NCBI GenBank assembly: GCA_900095095.1
Contig: FMBT01000293.1
Span: 186,001 to 250,000 of the forward strand
DNA from: Fragilariopsis cylindrus CCMP1102
Taxonomy: Eukaryota > Bacillariophyta > Bacillariophyceae > Bacillariales > Bacillariaceae
DNA: 64,000 nucleotides
Direction of reading: 5' to 3'
Part shown: positions 32,867-44,117 of the stretch, piece after piece
Layout: every line of letters begins with the position of its first letter
Numbering within the stretch: position 1 is the first letter of the stretch
The notes under the pieces: model-generated
What the model saw: only the letters and a program-made list of their open reading frames with translations
The model's database searches: none
Told to the model about the DNA's origin: nothing
Program-made: the position numbers and the translations under genes

Positions 32867-35170
32867 CTACACTTGTGCCGTGACTACCGCTCTGGTGCTG
32901 GAAGGTGCAGTCGGCGTTTGAGCAGAAGCGGTACTCGGATTCACACTGGCACCGTAGTACATGGTCCGCCCAGCACGAGAAATTGGACGACACAATGCTG
33001 TACAAAATTTCCGATTGTTGGTAAGAAATTCGGCCAGGCCAATAATTCCCATTCCAATCAATATAGAGAAGGTCGCTCCAATCAAATCGTCGACGTAACG
33101 TCCAAAGAAAGGCCACAGCAGGAACCAAAACACGCCAACAAGCACACTCGCAAAGCCAATAAGATGGACGATGGGATGCTCCAGAATAATGCCGGTGAGA
33201 CCCAGGTACACCAACGACAAAATGAAGACACCCGAAGGCTCTCCCCATATAAGATCTAGAAAGAAATACGCCAAAATCCAACTGTACAAGGCCCAGACGT
33301 ACATGTCTCGGCCAATCCAGGATGGCAGGTGACACATCCTTCCATTATTACAACACAAAACACAATGGAAAAAAATGAAGCCACCCGTCATGCAAAAAGC
33401 AGGAACCCCATTTTCGTATTGGTCACGCCCCAGCTGCCAAGTTAGGATGGCGATGGCAAACATGATGGGAGTCACGCCCGCAGCGACACCCTCTCGTAGC
33501 ACAAGCCAGGCCCCGCACAATCCAAGGACTAACAGAGCGGCAATACCACTAAAGACTTGCACTTTCTCATACACACACCGGGCAATTTGCATCCCATCGC
33601 GTCCATAATCGTTGTATTCATTGCCCATGCTAGTAGTGAGGTGATAGACATTCTTTTTCTCCATCGTACTCGGATTGATTGAGACTACCTCTTGAAATTT
33701 ACTTTGACCATCATCGTTTCCAATGTGAGAAATCAATACAAGACCGCCTGATGAAGCGGCAACAAGCTGTGGCCCACGCTGAGTCTTGTCCGTCCACACA
33801 ATCATGGTATCCAAATGAGAAAAGGTAGTATTCGTCCCTCCTCCACTTGTCACAATACAATGGATGTATGAAGTTCGGATCATAGCATCCCAAGATCGTC
33901 GTTTCTTCTTCTTGTCACTCTCCTTTGTAAGCAGGAAACAATACTGTGTGGCGATTTGGTTGCCATTGTTGTCATAGTCAATAGTATTCTCGATGGGAAT
34001 ATCATGCGAGGCTTCCGAAAATCCAATGATACTTAGGCGCATCGCCACTTGCAGAGCTTTCCACCAAGACCATCTGTTTAGACGCAGAAGAAGAGCCATT
34101 CCCGTCAGTAGTGTCATCTTTGTTGTGGGGTGGCTGCGCCGCGAAAAAGATAGTTCCATCTGTCATGGCCGCAAACGATCCGTAGTCGTACTCGGAAGCC
34201 GTTGGAAAGCTGTAGACTTCCTCGTCGTTGCCGCCTTCGTCGAAACGATCATCGTCCACCATCATATCATTATAGCTCCGATAAGGCTCACGATCTTCAA
34301 CGATCCACTCCTGTACGTCGGATGGAAAATCACCCATGTCTTGAAAGTCTTCCGGGTGGCCGTCGCCGCCTGTGGAGTTGGCTAATGGCAACTTCGATCG
34401 ATCGCATTGGGCTTCGTAATGTTTTCCCAACAGGGTCGCCGTCCCTAGAAAGACGGCAATTCCAAACCCCAAGCTCCAAAGAGCGTACGACAAATTCACC
34501 AGGCCACTCGTCCCTTCCGGTAGGGACGCAGCAGCCGTCTGTTTTTGAAAGTATCGATCCAGTTTTCGGGATGCTTTACCGTACAGATGGTCATAATTTG
34601 GGGAAAAGGGTGCGGAAAAATCTCCTGATCTTCCGTCGTACTTCCTTGTTCGTAATGAGCCATATGATCGACCTGCTGGACATCTCGTTCCACCACTTTG
34701 GCAGATAGATACAGCCAAACAGCCGTGGCCATCCAGGTGGCCGCCAACAGTCCACCCTTCCACGTATCCACAGGCCAAATACCATCGTAGCCGAAATAAT
34801 TGGACTTCAAGCAAATACTAAGAGTCACGGCATTCGCAATCGCAACCAGAAATATCCACTTCATAAAGACACATCCATACTTTACGTAGGCGCAGTAAGA
34901 AATTAACGGAGGAAGCTGGGGAAGATCTTCCGCTTCCGCAAAAGACGCACCACCATTTGCATTCAACGACGGTGCAATTTGGCCTGAGGCGCCTGTGTCG
35001 GTCAAATGCAAATCATGGGGCTCTCGCATGGAGGCATGACCGCCCATCGTAGCAGCAACACTGGCTTGTTCTGCAGGCGGCGCATATGCGCCCATCCGGG
35101 GCCCAGCAACTGGACCTTCGTCATCCCTCAACAGTGGTTGAATATTGCGCTGTGGGCTGCTTCCTTCCAT
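32867..35170 (-). CDS. GC-rich gene for a polytopic membrane protein of unknown function, frame interrupted
   Basis: Reading from ATG 35170: a Pro/Gly-rich cytosolic N-terminus, two helices (WIFLVAIANAVTLSICL and GLLAATWMATAVWLYLSA), then a third (LSYALWSLGFGIAVFLGTA) after a frame change near 34580. A soluble, beta-rich segment of about 280 residues follows (DGTIFFAAQPPH, TMIVWTDKTQRGPQLVAA, HIGNDDGQSKFQEVVSIN), crossed by a second frame change near 34010. At least eight helices close the protein (VFSGIAALLVLGLCGAWLVL to FSILIGMGIIGLAEFL), ending at 32867. The alternation of helices and a soluble domain suggests a receptor or sensor; I do not recognise the family. GC is clearly higher than in neighbours (a sampled 60-base line in this gene is about 57 percent). 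Confidence 0.6.
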
Positions 35171-35465
35171 ATTCTGTTTGGGTTAGTGGTATTGGTTGTC
35201 AGCTATCTATGGTATTCGTCGAGAGATGAATATGAACGCAACTGGCAACACACTTTTGCTTTGTTGCATTTGCTGCGGAGTATGAGTATATTATCATCAC
35301 ACCCCATCGATACCATCTCCGTCTCATCGCGTCTGGATTTGAATATTGTTTAATTTTGACTATTTCGATTGATTCGTTGATTGATTCATTCGGCTTCTTG
35401 TTTACTCGTGCATGCGTGCGTGCGTGGTGCGCGAACATAAATGGAGGAATGAATGAATCAGAAGA

Positions 35466-36897
35466 ATGACAGTAAGGAAGATCGATCTTTTATCGATATA
35501 TGATAATCATCACAGTCTCGGCTTTAATTCAGGGGGAAAAATGCAAGCAACAAGGTTAGCACTACCAAGTTCGTCCGCTGGTATTCTTGCCAACGACAAA
35601 CCCAGCGTTGTTGGTTCAGGAGCAGGAACAGGTGGAGGAGGTCCAGCAGCAGCAGCAGCAGCAGTACCAACGACGGCATCAACACGACGTCTTCCGAATA
35701 CTACAGCTTCCCTTCCAATTGTTTACGGTAGTATCGCTTTGTACCTTGGGAAAAAAGCTGATGAAGCACAAACACATGAATGGACACTTTTTATTCGTGG
35801 TCCTAACCAACATGACGATCATCTAAGTAGTGTTGTTATATCTAAAGTCGTTTTTCATCTTCATCCATCTTTCGCGCAACCGATACGAGAACTTACAGAA
35901 CCTCCGTATGAAGTTACAGAACGGGGTTGGGGTGAATTCGAAGCACAAATTCGTATCCATTGGAAGGATCCAACCGAACAAACAACGATACTGAACCATA
36001 CAATTAAATTATATCCACAGGGACGCCAGCTCCCAACAACAGCAATGCATTGTTACAACAAAGTACGGAGAAACCTGTACTTGCTGAAATGTACGACGAG
36101 GTTGTTTTTACTGATCCAACCGAATCATTTTTTAAGTCATTGACTCAATTACTGCTGTACCTGTTGAAAGTGAAGTAGTAGATGATAAAAGTAGCAAGCA
36201 GGAGGAGGATGATAGGACATCCCCTTGGAAAAAACACTTGAACGTTGTATATTCTGATCAAGAAGACTTTTTAGCCTTGATTGGTGCCCAAAAATTCCTT
36301 CAAGATGAATTATCTAAAGTGAAGCAACGGTTTCAGCTTGTGAATGATGATATTACGACTGTAGATCAAAAGTTACTACTTGTACAACAACAAAAACAAA
36401 GAGAGGCTGCTGCGGCTGCCATTAGTGGAGCTAATAGTCGTGCTAATGCCGGTGGTGCTACATTATCCTCCGACGGACGCAAAAGAACAAAGAAGGCTCG
36501 ATCAACGTCACAAAATAAGAAATCTAGAACAACAAGTAGTAGTAAAACGACATCGGTACCAGCTGTTACTATTTCTTCTAAATCAACAACCTCAACAAGT
36601 AGTGGTACCAATAAAAGAAAGACAACGTCAACGACGACGACGATGTCAAATAAAACAACCACTGCGATGACAGCAGCCGCAGTAGCAGCAGCAGCAGCAT
36701 CATCATCATATACCCCTACTACTACTACGGCTACTAACGTTACCGCTACTAAACCAGCTTCTACTACTACTGCTACAGCTGCTGCGACTACGACTACTAC
36801 AAGCAGTAATAATACAACAAGCACAAATAACAAGGGGGGTAATTCAAATAGCACTGATGTCAACATTCAGGCTGATTCTTCGAATACTAAAAAATAG
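35466..36897 (+). CDS. YEATS-domain protein, GAS41/YAF9 type, frame interrupted
   Basis: The YEATS domain begins with PIVYGSIALYLGKKADEAQT and runs through HEWTLFIRGPNQHDDHLSSV, VVFHLHPSFAQPIRELTEPP and YEVTERGWGEFEAQIRIHWK, all diagnostic. These domains read acylated or acetylated histone H3 lysines; GAS41/Yaf9 belongs to SWR1 and NuA4 chromatin complexes. The C-terminus has the expected coiled coil (FLQDELSKVKQRFQLVNDDI), followed by a Thr/Ser/Lys-rich tail. Two frame changes, near 36020 (after a CAGGG run) and near 36145, both have the sign of one-base deletions. Start ATG 35466; a second ATG at 35541 is an alternative. The GC-rich membrane protein gene lies divergently, 295 bases away. 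Confidence 0.82.
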
Positions 36898-37417
36898 GAA
36901 GTATAATCATATTTAAGAAAATAACTATACAACATTAACAAACAAATCTAAGAAAAAGGTATACAATTTATTCTCCTCCTCTTTAAAAAAAAATATCTGT
37001 TATCATCTTCTATGGATCTTTTTCCTTTCTTTGGAAATGGTGGAAAGAGAAATAGAGATAGAGTCGTTTCGTCACACCAACGATTTCGTCTCTTTGGATG
37101 AGAAGATCGGTTGATGATGCAATACATTATACCACGAATATCTAGTACTACTGGAATGAAAAAGTAAACAAATGCGTCATTTGTAATTCTTTAATGATGC
37201 ATACAGTCTAGCTAGTTCCTATAAATTATATCCTATACAGCAATACTAGAATTTCATTTTTAACTTCACACATTAAAGAGTTTTTTTTTTCCTTCTATTT
37301 TAAATCTTGAAGCACTACAATACTCAAGGACGATGGGGGTGCTTTGATTTGATTTGCTTTTGCTTAGTGCATTAATTGTTTCTTTCTTTTCTACTATTAT
37401 TTTTATCATTATTATAA

Positions 37418-38190
37418 TTAACGATACCATGTCATTCCCTTTAAATAATTATCAAGTGTTACCTCAAAGTTTGTTGATTTAATTGCATTATCATTATCTT
37501 TATTATTACAATTTGGTTGATACATCGGTGATCGGATAACATATGCAACCCAAATATGTTCATATATATATTTCAATGAGGAACGTATATTTGCTGTCTG
37601 TGTTGGGTTTGTTGTTCCCGCCGGTTGTTGTAGTATTACCATGAATACTGCTACTGCTATATCGTTCAATTATTCATACCTGATGAGTTCGTTCCAGCAG
37701 TTCCTGAAGTACTTGTTGGACCACCACCAATTAAAGTGGGATTAGTAGTAGGATTTCCGTGAGAACTTGATTGTGGTGTCGTTGTTGCACTAGTTGGATT
37801 GGTACTATTGGTATTATTGATCGGTTGGCGGGATGATGTGATATTATCATTATTTGTTGTATATAATACAAAACGTAAACCTGATACTGTCTCATAATTG
37901 TACACATTTGATGCACCAGTTTTCATAAATTGTAAATCACCTGGTCCATCTACTGGACTAAGACTACTTGATAATTCACGAAGACTATATAACATACCAA
38001 AAACAAGTTTACGCTGTTCAGAAAGTCGTTCTTCTTCTTCTTCTTCTGCTGCTGCTTCATCATCATTCTTATTATAGGCGTCGGACTCGTCCTTGTTATT
38101 GTTATTGTTATTGTTTTTTTTAGGAACGTATCGTTTCGTAAATAGAGTTTTACCTCTTCTATCAAATATATGAAATGAATGAACCGTCAT
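37418..38190 (-). CDS. TRAPPC1: TRAPP complex subunit 1 (TRAPPC1/Bet5)
   Basis: The N-terminus MTVHSFHIFDRRGKTLFTKR is the longin-type start of TRAPPC1/Bet5; LVFGMLYSLRELSSSLSPVD and MKTGASNVYNYETVSGLRFV follow the family exactly. The C-terminal helix pair is IYEHIWVAYVIRSPMYQPN and STNFEVTLDNYLKGM. TRAPP tethers ER-derived vesicles at the Golgi. Diatom-style inserts expand it: an Asn/Asp/Glu block after residue 24 and a Thr/Ser/Gly linker before the C-terminal helices. Near 37668 the frame changes once (one-base deletion sign), within a low-complexity linker, so little conserved sequence is affected. Confidence 0.85.
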
Positions 38191-38651
38191 AGTCTCCCTT
38201 TTTCTTTCTTTCCTGCCTCCCTAACAAACTTTACTGATTCCTTTACTTCAATGCTTTTCTTTTTTGCAATCGTTACGTGAGCCTTTTTTGCTGTCTTAAG
38301 TCTTCCAAAATGCATTAAATATTATTTTAAAATCCTTGATTATTTTTTTATTTCTCTATTAAAAGCAGAACCTAGTAGAAAGTATGTAGGTTTCCACACA
38401 TTCCGGATTTGTGTAACATTTTTTTCTGCTGCCAGGTGAACTCCTGAGAATCACAAAAACAAAAAACAGCACATCATACCGTACAATTTGTACGGTAGCC
38501 ACGAAAAAAATGGCGAAGTTGTCAAGATTGAAATAATATGTCATGTAGAGGAGCACTATACATTGTCGACTACATTATATTTATTCTACCTCCAATCTTA
38601 AAAATCGATACTTTAATTGATAATAGTAATAAGATAACAAGAATAAGAATA

Positions 38652-40110
38652 ATGACGGGTTCTGCTTTACTATTCAACTTTTGTTCCTGGCTTGTTCTTG
38701 TGATTTCAACTGCTTCTACATTAGCCTTGTCGATAAGCAGCAGCAATAACGGAAACCGAGTAAAAAGAATTTCTATTGTAACTGGTGCTAATGGTTATGT
38801 CGGAAGAGAAGTTGTTAACGTTCTATTAAATACTAATAATGATGCCAACAAAAACGACGGCAACGACGAAGAAGATGTGGACGAGATACTGTGTCTGGTA
38901 CGTTCTCATCGTGTGGAATCAGAAACGAAGTACTGGTCAAGATTTAAATCTTCACTACTAGCATCAACAACAGGAACATCACAACGCCTACTATTAAAGT
39001 CCTCCCATACGATATGTTAGATGGTGGAAAAAGTATCACGGATGCTCTTAACGCTGCGGTAAATAATGATAATGATAGTGATAGTAGTTCAACCGAAAAC
39101 AACAACGACATAGATCCAGAAATTTGTGTTTATCATATAGCTTCTGTATTTGGTCCCAGTGAAGATCATATTAAGGTAGCCAAAGAAAATGTTCAAGGAA
39201 CTAAAGACTTGGTATGTGCAATTGGTGAATTTCCAAAATCTGCTTGCTGTCGATTAGTTGTAACATCTAGTATGGCAGCAGTTAGAGGAAGTGGTCAAAT
39301 ACCAATGAATAATGAATATTATACCCACCAGGACTGGAATACACAGTCTAAGCTAGAAGATAATAATTGGGGTGCAAGTTACCAATGGTCGAAGGCAGAA
39401 TCTGAACGAATAGCTTGGAAAATTTCTAATGATATGAAGATAAAAATGACATCCATTTGTCCATCTTTTGTTTTTGGTCCACCAACATCAATTCCATTAT
39501 CAACGACAAAAACAGACTCTAATGAAGTCGATACGACGACGAATCTGTCTAATTCGTTCTCTATTACATTATTTGGTCAATGGGTACGAGGCACCTCTCC
39601 AATCCAAAGTCGATTGTTTGTCGACGTTCGAGACGTAGCTAAGGCACATGTTGCAGCGGGAACAAAATCTGATGCTATCGGGGAACGAATCATCGTTTCT
39701 ACAGAGGCAAGGATACCATCCAAAGAAATGGCTGATATACTTAAAGATGTGTGTACAGAAAGTGGATTGAGTGATCCGGATGGTATATCTTTTGATAGTA
39801 CCTTTAAAGGGGTGCTATTCCAATCGGAAATCAAGAGGCCGAATCGACTGATCGATTATTTTCACTACTAGGAATAACATTAACGCCTGTTCACGAAACG
39901 TGAGTATTTTCAATAATCGAATCGGATCATCCCAAATTATCTGGTAACTTCGTAAATTTTTCAACTCTTGTTTTTTAACTCAACTCAACTCATCCTTATT
40001 TTTTAATCCTATTATTTTCATGATACACGCACAGAATCCGGGACATGGGTCGAGCACTTTTACTCGTCGAAGGTGGTAATAATTCTAAGGAATCAGCTGC
40101 AAAAAAATAA
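38652..40110 (+). CDS. NAD(P)-dependent epimerase/dihydroflavonol-reductase-like enzyme, frame interrupted
   Basis: An extended short-chain dehydrogenase: the Rossmann loop is ISIVTGANGYVGREVVNVLL, with HIASVFGP, LVVTSSMAAVRGSG and the active-site pair in WGASYQWSKAESERIAW (Tyr-x3-Lys), then SICPSFVFGPPT and RLFVDVRDVAKAHV. The N-terminus from ATG 38652 is a hydrophobic signal peptide, suggesting secretory or plastid routing; an upstream ATG at 38538 is an alternative. Frame changes near 38985 and 39834 both have the sign of one-base deletions. A last intron (39900-40034, GTGAGT...GCACAG) joins TPVHET to IRDMGRALLLVEGG and the stop at 40110. Known relatives reduce flavonoid-like or steroid-like carbonyls; the substrate is unknown. 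Confidence 0.75.
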
Positions 40111-40264
40111 TAATGATTCAATGCTAGTATCTATAATAAGTAGAAGTTTACTAAGTTTGCGCTCGTTGGAGAAGTAATAAAATAAATAAATGGAGATGGG
40201 ATTTTGATGCAATACAGCCTAATATCGATTACGTTTGAAAAGTAAGTTGTTGTTCTCTAATACT

Positions 40265-43062
40265 TCAACAATTAGATCTGATTACTGTTGTTACCATTAG
40301 CTCTCTGAGAAGCATTGTAGCGTAACAACCCTTTGGTAATTCAAATGAAAGCTTCATACTAGTACTACATGAGTTGGAGGACACAATGTCTGCGCTAAGC
40401 TTTCCGGGATGCACTATCAATTTGCGATAGCTTCCCTTCGCTGTGGACTCTGGGACGGAGTTCTTCTCGAATCTGATATTATCTGTTAGTAGAAGATCTT
40501 TGTATAGCTGCCCGATATCATTCCCTGGGTATTGAACGTCGTAGCCGGGAAGAGGCAAAACTACTTGTGTTATTTCGATTGGTGGTACTTCATTACAATT
40601 TACAATCTTGATGCTGTCTCGACAATGATCTCCATCCGTATCAAAGTAGATGTCGCCTTTGATACTGTATCCCCATACAATTTAATTCGTTGAGATGCAA
40701 CTGATTAAAAATATAAGATTGGTACGCGTTTATGTAAAACATTCTCATTTGATGGCTCAAAAACCGAAGAGATTCAAGTGGGTTGTTGGGATATCTTTTC
40801 AATCCGCGAAGCACTGCACGTTCACGAGGCATGATATCTGCGTTCCCAAACGCCTTGATTGTTGTAGAAGGATCTCCATTACTCTCTTTCCAGGCTTGAC
40901 GTACTCGACGAACGTCATCATTCTCGCGATGTCTTGTTCCTTCCATTAGCATTTTAATTGCCTCCATATAATCTTTTCGTAGCATAGCCTGGCCAATCTG
41001 AAATCCCCTAACACCAACTTGTTCTGAACTTCCCGGATGACCTATACGCTGCTCTCCATAGAAATTGATGAAGCCGTGTTTTTTGATCCGTTCTACCATT
41101 TGGTTAATATGCAGCTATCACATTCTACGAAAGATTCTTCCAAAGATTCAGAAGCATCAGTCTCTCCGTCGGGATGTGAATGTTGATCTACCTTGATTCG
41201 TTTCAGGTTGCGTACCATGATCTCAAAGAAATTACCTTTCAAGTCTCCAACATTTAAGGCAAAATCAACATTGGAGTAAATAATCTTCAGTTCTACGTTT
41301 TGTTCACCTAACTGATTGATATTTCTTTCGACATGCTGTTGCCCCATGTCGCGGAGAGTTATAAATTGGTACGTAATTGCCTGCATATCTTTTATAGATG
41401 ATAAAAAAAAAAAGCAATGGTTAGTGATGAGTTAGAAGAGGAAAACAACAAGAGATAACATTATGTCTGATCATTATGTGTATGCAATTACCTTTAATTC
41501 CCGCAAAGCCGATATCTGATTGACGACATTTAAGGATACGTGATAGTATCTGCATCGCTGTCAAATGTTCTTTTTGGGTCTTCTTTAAAACACAAAGAAG
41601 ATTTTTATCATTGTTTCTGTGCTTCGAATTATCGCTTCCACCCCCATCATTGCGAGAATTATGTTTTCGTTTGTTATTCTTTCTCGCATCTTTCGCCAGT
41701 GCTTGTCTCTTCCAAGTTACCACTATCGATTTTAAACTACTATCATCCTGCTTCGATGATCCTTGATGGCGCATACTCGATTCAAAGTTTCTATTCTTAA
41801 GGGATATGATATGATGTACCGTCCTACGATCATCTTTAGATACATCCGATCGAAGTCGAAGAAGAGTGGATGAAATGGTAGATGCGCCATCAAAGCCCCG
41901 ATTTCGAAACAAAAGAAGTCGCCGCAAATCATCTCGTGGTGCGTTAAGGTGTTCAATCATCCCATCAAAACAGTCTTCTACTGTTACCTTAATCCAATGT
42001 TCATCATTGGTACTGGTGTTGGTATTCGTACTTGTAACTCTATCATTAGTGTTGGTACTATCAGTTGTATCTTTAGTAGTGATTGTAGTATATTATTCTT
42101 TGTCGTTGTCGTTGTCATTGGTGATGTGCCTTATGGAACTCACAGTTTTGAGGAAGGGAAATTTAATGCTGATAGCTCGATGGAAATCTCTTCTATTGGT
42201 TCTAAATTTGAGACCAAGATTGTCATTATCTTCTTTCAATAGTCGAAATGGAGGGATCCAAACTTCAGTATTATGAATACTATCATCTGCTACTCCTTCA
42301 CTGTTGCTGCTCGTCCCTACAATATTGTCGTGGCTTAATGGAATACGATTGATGACTCTCGCCTCCAATTCCTCCAATGATTGTCGCAACACTGTTGCTG
42401 GATGCTCTAGCGTAGCCACATGTTCTAAGTATATTTGGATGATTTCTTCTTCCGTCAATGGTTCTGATGAAATGGTAGTAGTACTACTAGCAGTGGCATT
42501 TTCACCTGAAGAAGAAAAAGAAGAAGGATTGGAATTGATACATGACGTTGTCGATATCGTCGTTGTCGTAGTCGTCAGAGAAGGAATTTGTTGTTGCTGT
42601 TCCCCAGACAATTTTTCCTTTGGTAGTTCCTTCCCCTCCTGGTCTATAGCAGTTTCACTTTTGAGTGGACTTGCTTTAGATTCTTGGCAATCAGGGGGTA
42701 ATTCAATCGGTGACACCGTTGGAATGCATGCGATTAAAAAAGCGTCGTCGTCGTTGTTGTTGTTGTTGTTGTTGTTTTCATTGACGGCGACATCACCACC
42801 ATTTTTATCATTAGTGTTGCGTGTACTGTTATAATGAGAAACGATCTTTGCTATTTTTATGTTGTTCTTTGGTAGGATTTCTCGTACTACAAAATCTTCT
42901 GGCTTGTCTTTCACTACACCTGTAATCTCCCATGAAATGAACGGCGGCGATGGATGACGATGACGAAGAAGATCGTGAAAGATAACTGGATGGTAAAGGA
43001 TGGGTAGGACCGTCGATAAAACCTTCTATCCCGATCGTGGAATAAGGACGCAATCCATCCAT
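40265..43062 (-). CDS. PUS7: tRNA/mRNA pseudouridine synthase PUS7 (TruD family), frame interrupted
   Basis: The TruD fold is clear: EITGVVKDKPEDFVVREI near the start, LSRILKCRQSDIGFAGIKD with the catalytic Asp, QAITYQFITLRD, GDLKGNFFEIMVRNL, the hallmark GFINFYGEQRIG, and QSYIFNQLHLN near the end. TruD enzymes convert uridine to pseudouridine in tRNA and mRNA. An intron of 103 nt (41389-41491, GTAATT...AAAG) splits the catalytic Asp codon. Long Asp/Thr/Ser/Asn inserts lie between the N-terminal domain and the catalytic core. The path has an in-frame TAA at 42093-42095 in the insert and frame changes near 42945, 41095 and in 40560-40690. All key motifs survive, so the disruptions may be consensus errors. 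Confidence 0.75.
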
Positions 43063-43279
43063 TTTATATACCTCTTCTTTTTGTATTGGTGTATAAATAA
43101 AGTTGTTCGAAATGCTGTTTTAATAATAGTTCGTTTTTTTTTTTTTAATTGTTTTTCTGAATTTAATTTAAAGTTGATGGCTTCATTTTTTCATTTTTTT
43201 TAGTTCCTTTCTGTCTGTCCTTCGTGCACATTTTGACCTCAGATAAACAATTAGATTCTCAAAAAATTAGAAGAATTGT

Positions 43280-43490
43280 GTATTTCATTTCTATTTAGGC
43301 TCACTGGATTCATTCATGTAATAAATGTACAGTATCAACATCAGTTTCAAAGCTATGAACCAAATTTGTGAAAAAGAAAAAACTGGGTATTTCATCTCTA
43401 GTTATGGCTCACTGGATTCATTCATGATGTAATAAATGTATCAACATCATGCAGTTATAAACAGAATTTTGCGAAAAAGAACGAACAGTC
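43280..43490. repeat. Diverged 107-bp tandem duplication
   Basis: The segment beginning GTATTTCATTTCTA at 43280 recurs at 43387 with substitutions and small indels; the strongest shared core is GGCTCACTGGATTCATTCATG. Both copies lie in the non-coding gap 43063-44117, where I found no gene. Confidence 0.75.
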
Positions 43491-44117
43491 AAGAAAAGCA
43501 GAGGATTTCCTTCCAAAGTTGATAGTCTACATAAAGGAAGCAGTAATGGCGATACCAGAAGGAAACCGCCGTAATAAACTCAACAAGGTAGTGGTTTGCG
43601 CCGCTCAATCAACACCTTCGATGGTTTACTCACAGCTGAAACAATAGCTACAATATACAATACACATTATATTGGCACGAATGAAATATCATGTGTACGT
43701 CTGACAGGACTTCGATCGACATTGAAAACATCTTAGAACACATTCGAACATAATGAGAACACATAATGAAATGAGAAGTGTAACACTGAAGTGAGAAGTG
43801 TTGCTGTATCACACATGAAGAACAATTGCATACGGAAAAGAAAACAATTGCATTCGTAAAGAACAATAGTGTAAAAAGGAAATAACACAATGTAGAAAAA
43901 CCAAAGGTTCACAACTTAGGAATAATGTATATGAAAGTAAAATAAGGAAACAAAGTTAATAAGAAATATACATTCTATAGAAATAGGTACCTGTAACGGA
44001 TCATTCCAACACATTAAACATAATTTAAGAAGTCCATTGATTATTTGATCAGCATTAGTTAGCAAGATTATACATCCACCTTTTTCTCTTTTTCTCTTTC
44101 TTTCTTTCTCTCTCTTT

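Noticed and set aside
36366-36866. Minus-strand Val/Ala-rich open frame
   Set aside because: It mirrors the Thr/Ala-rich tail of the YEATS protein.
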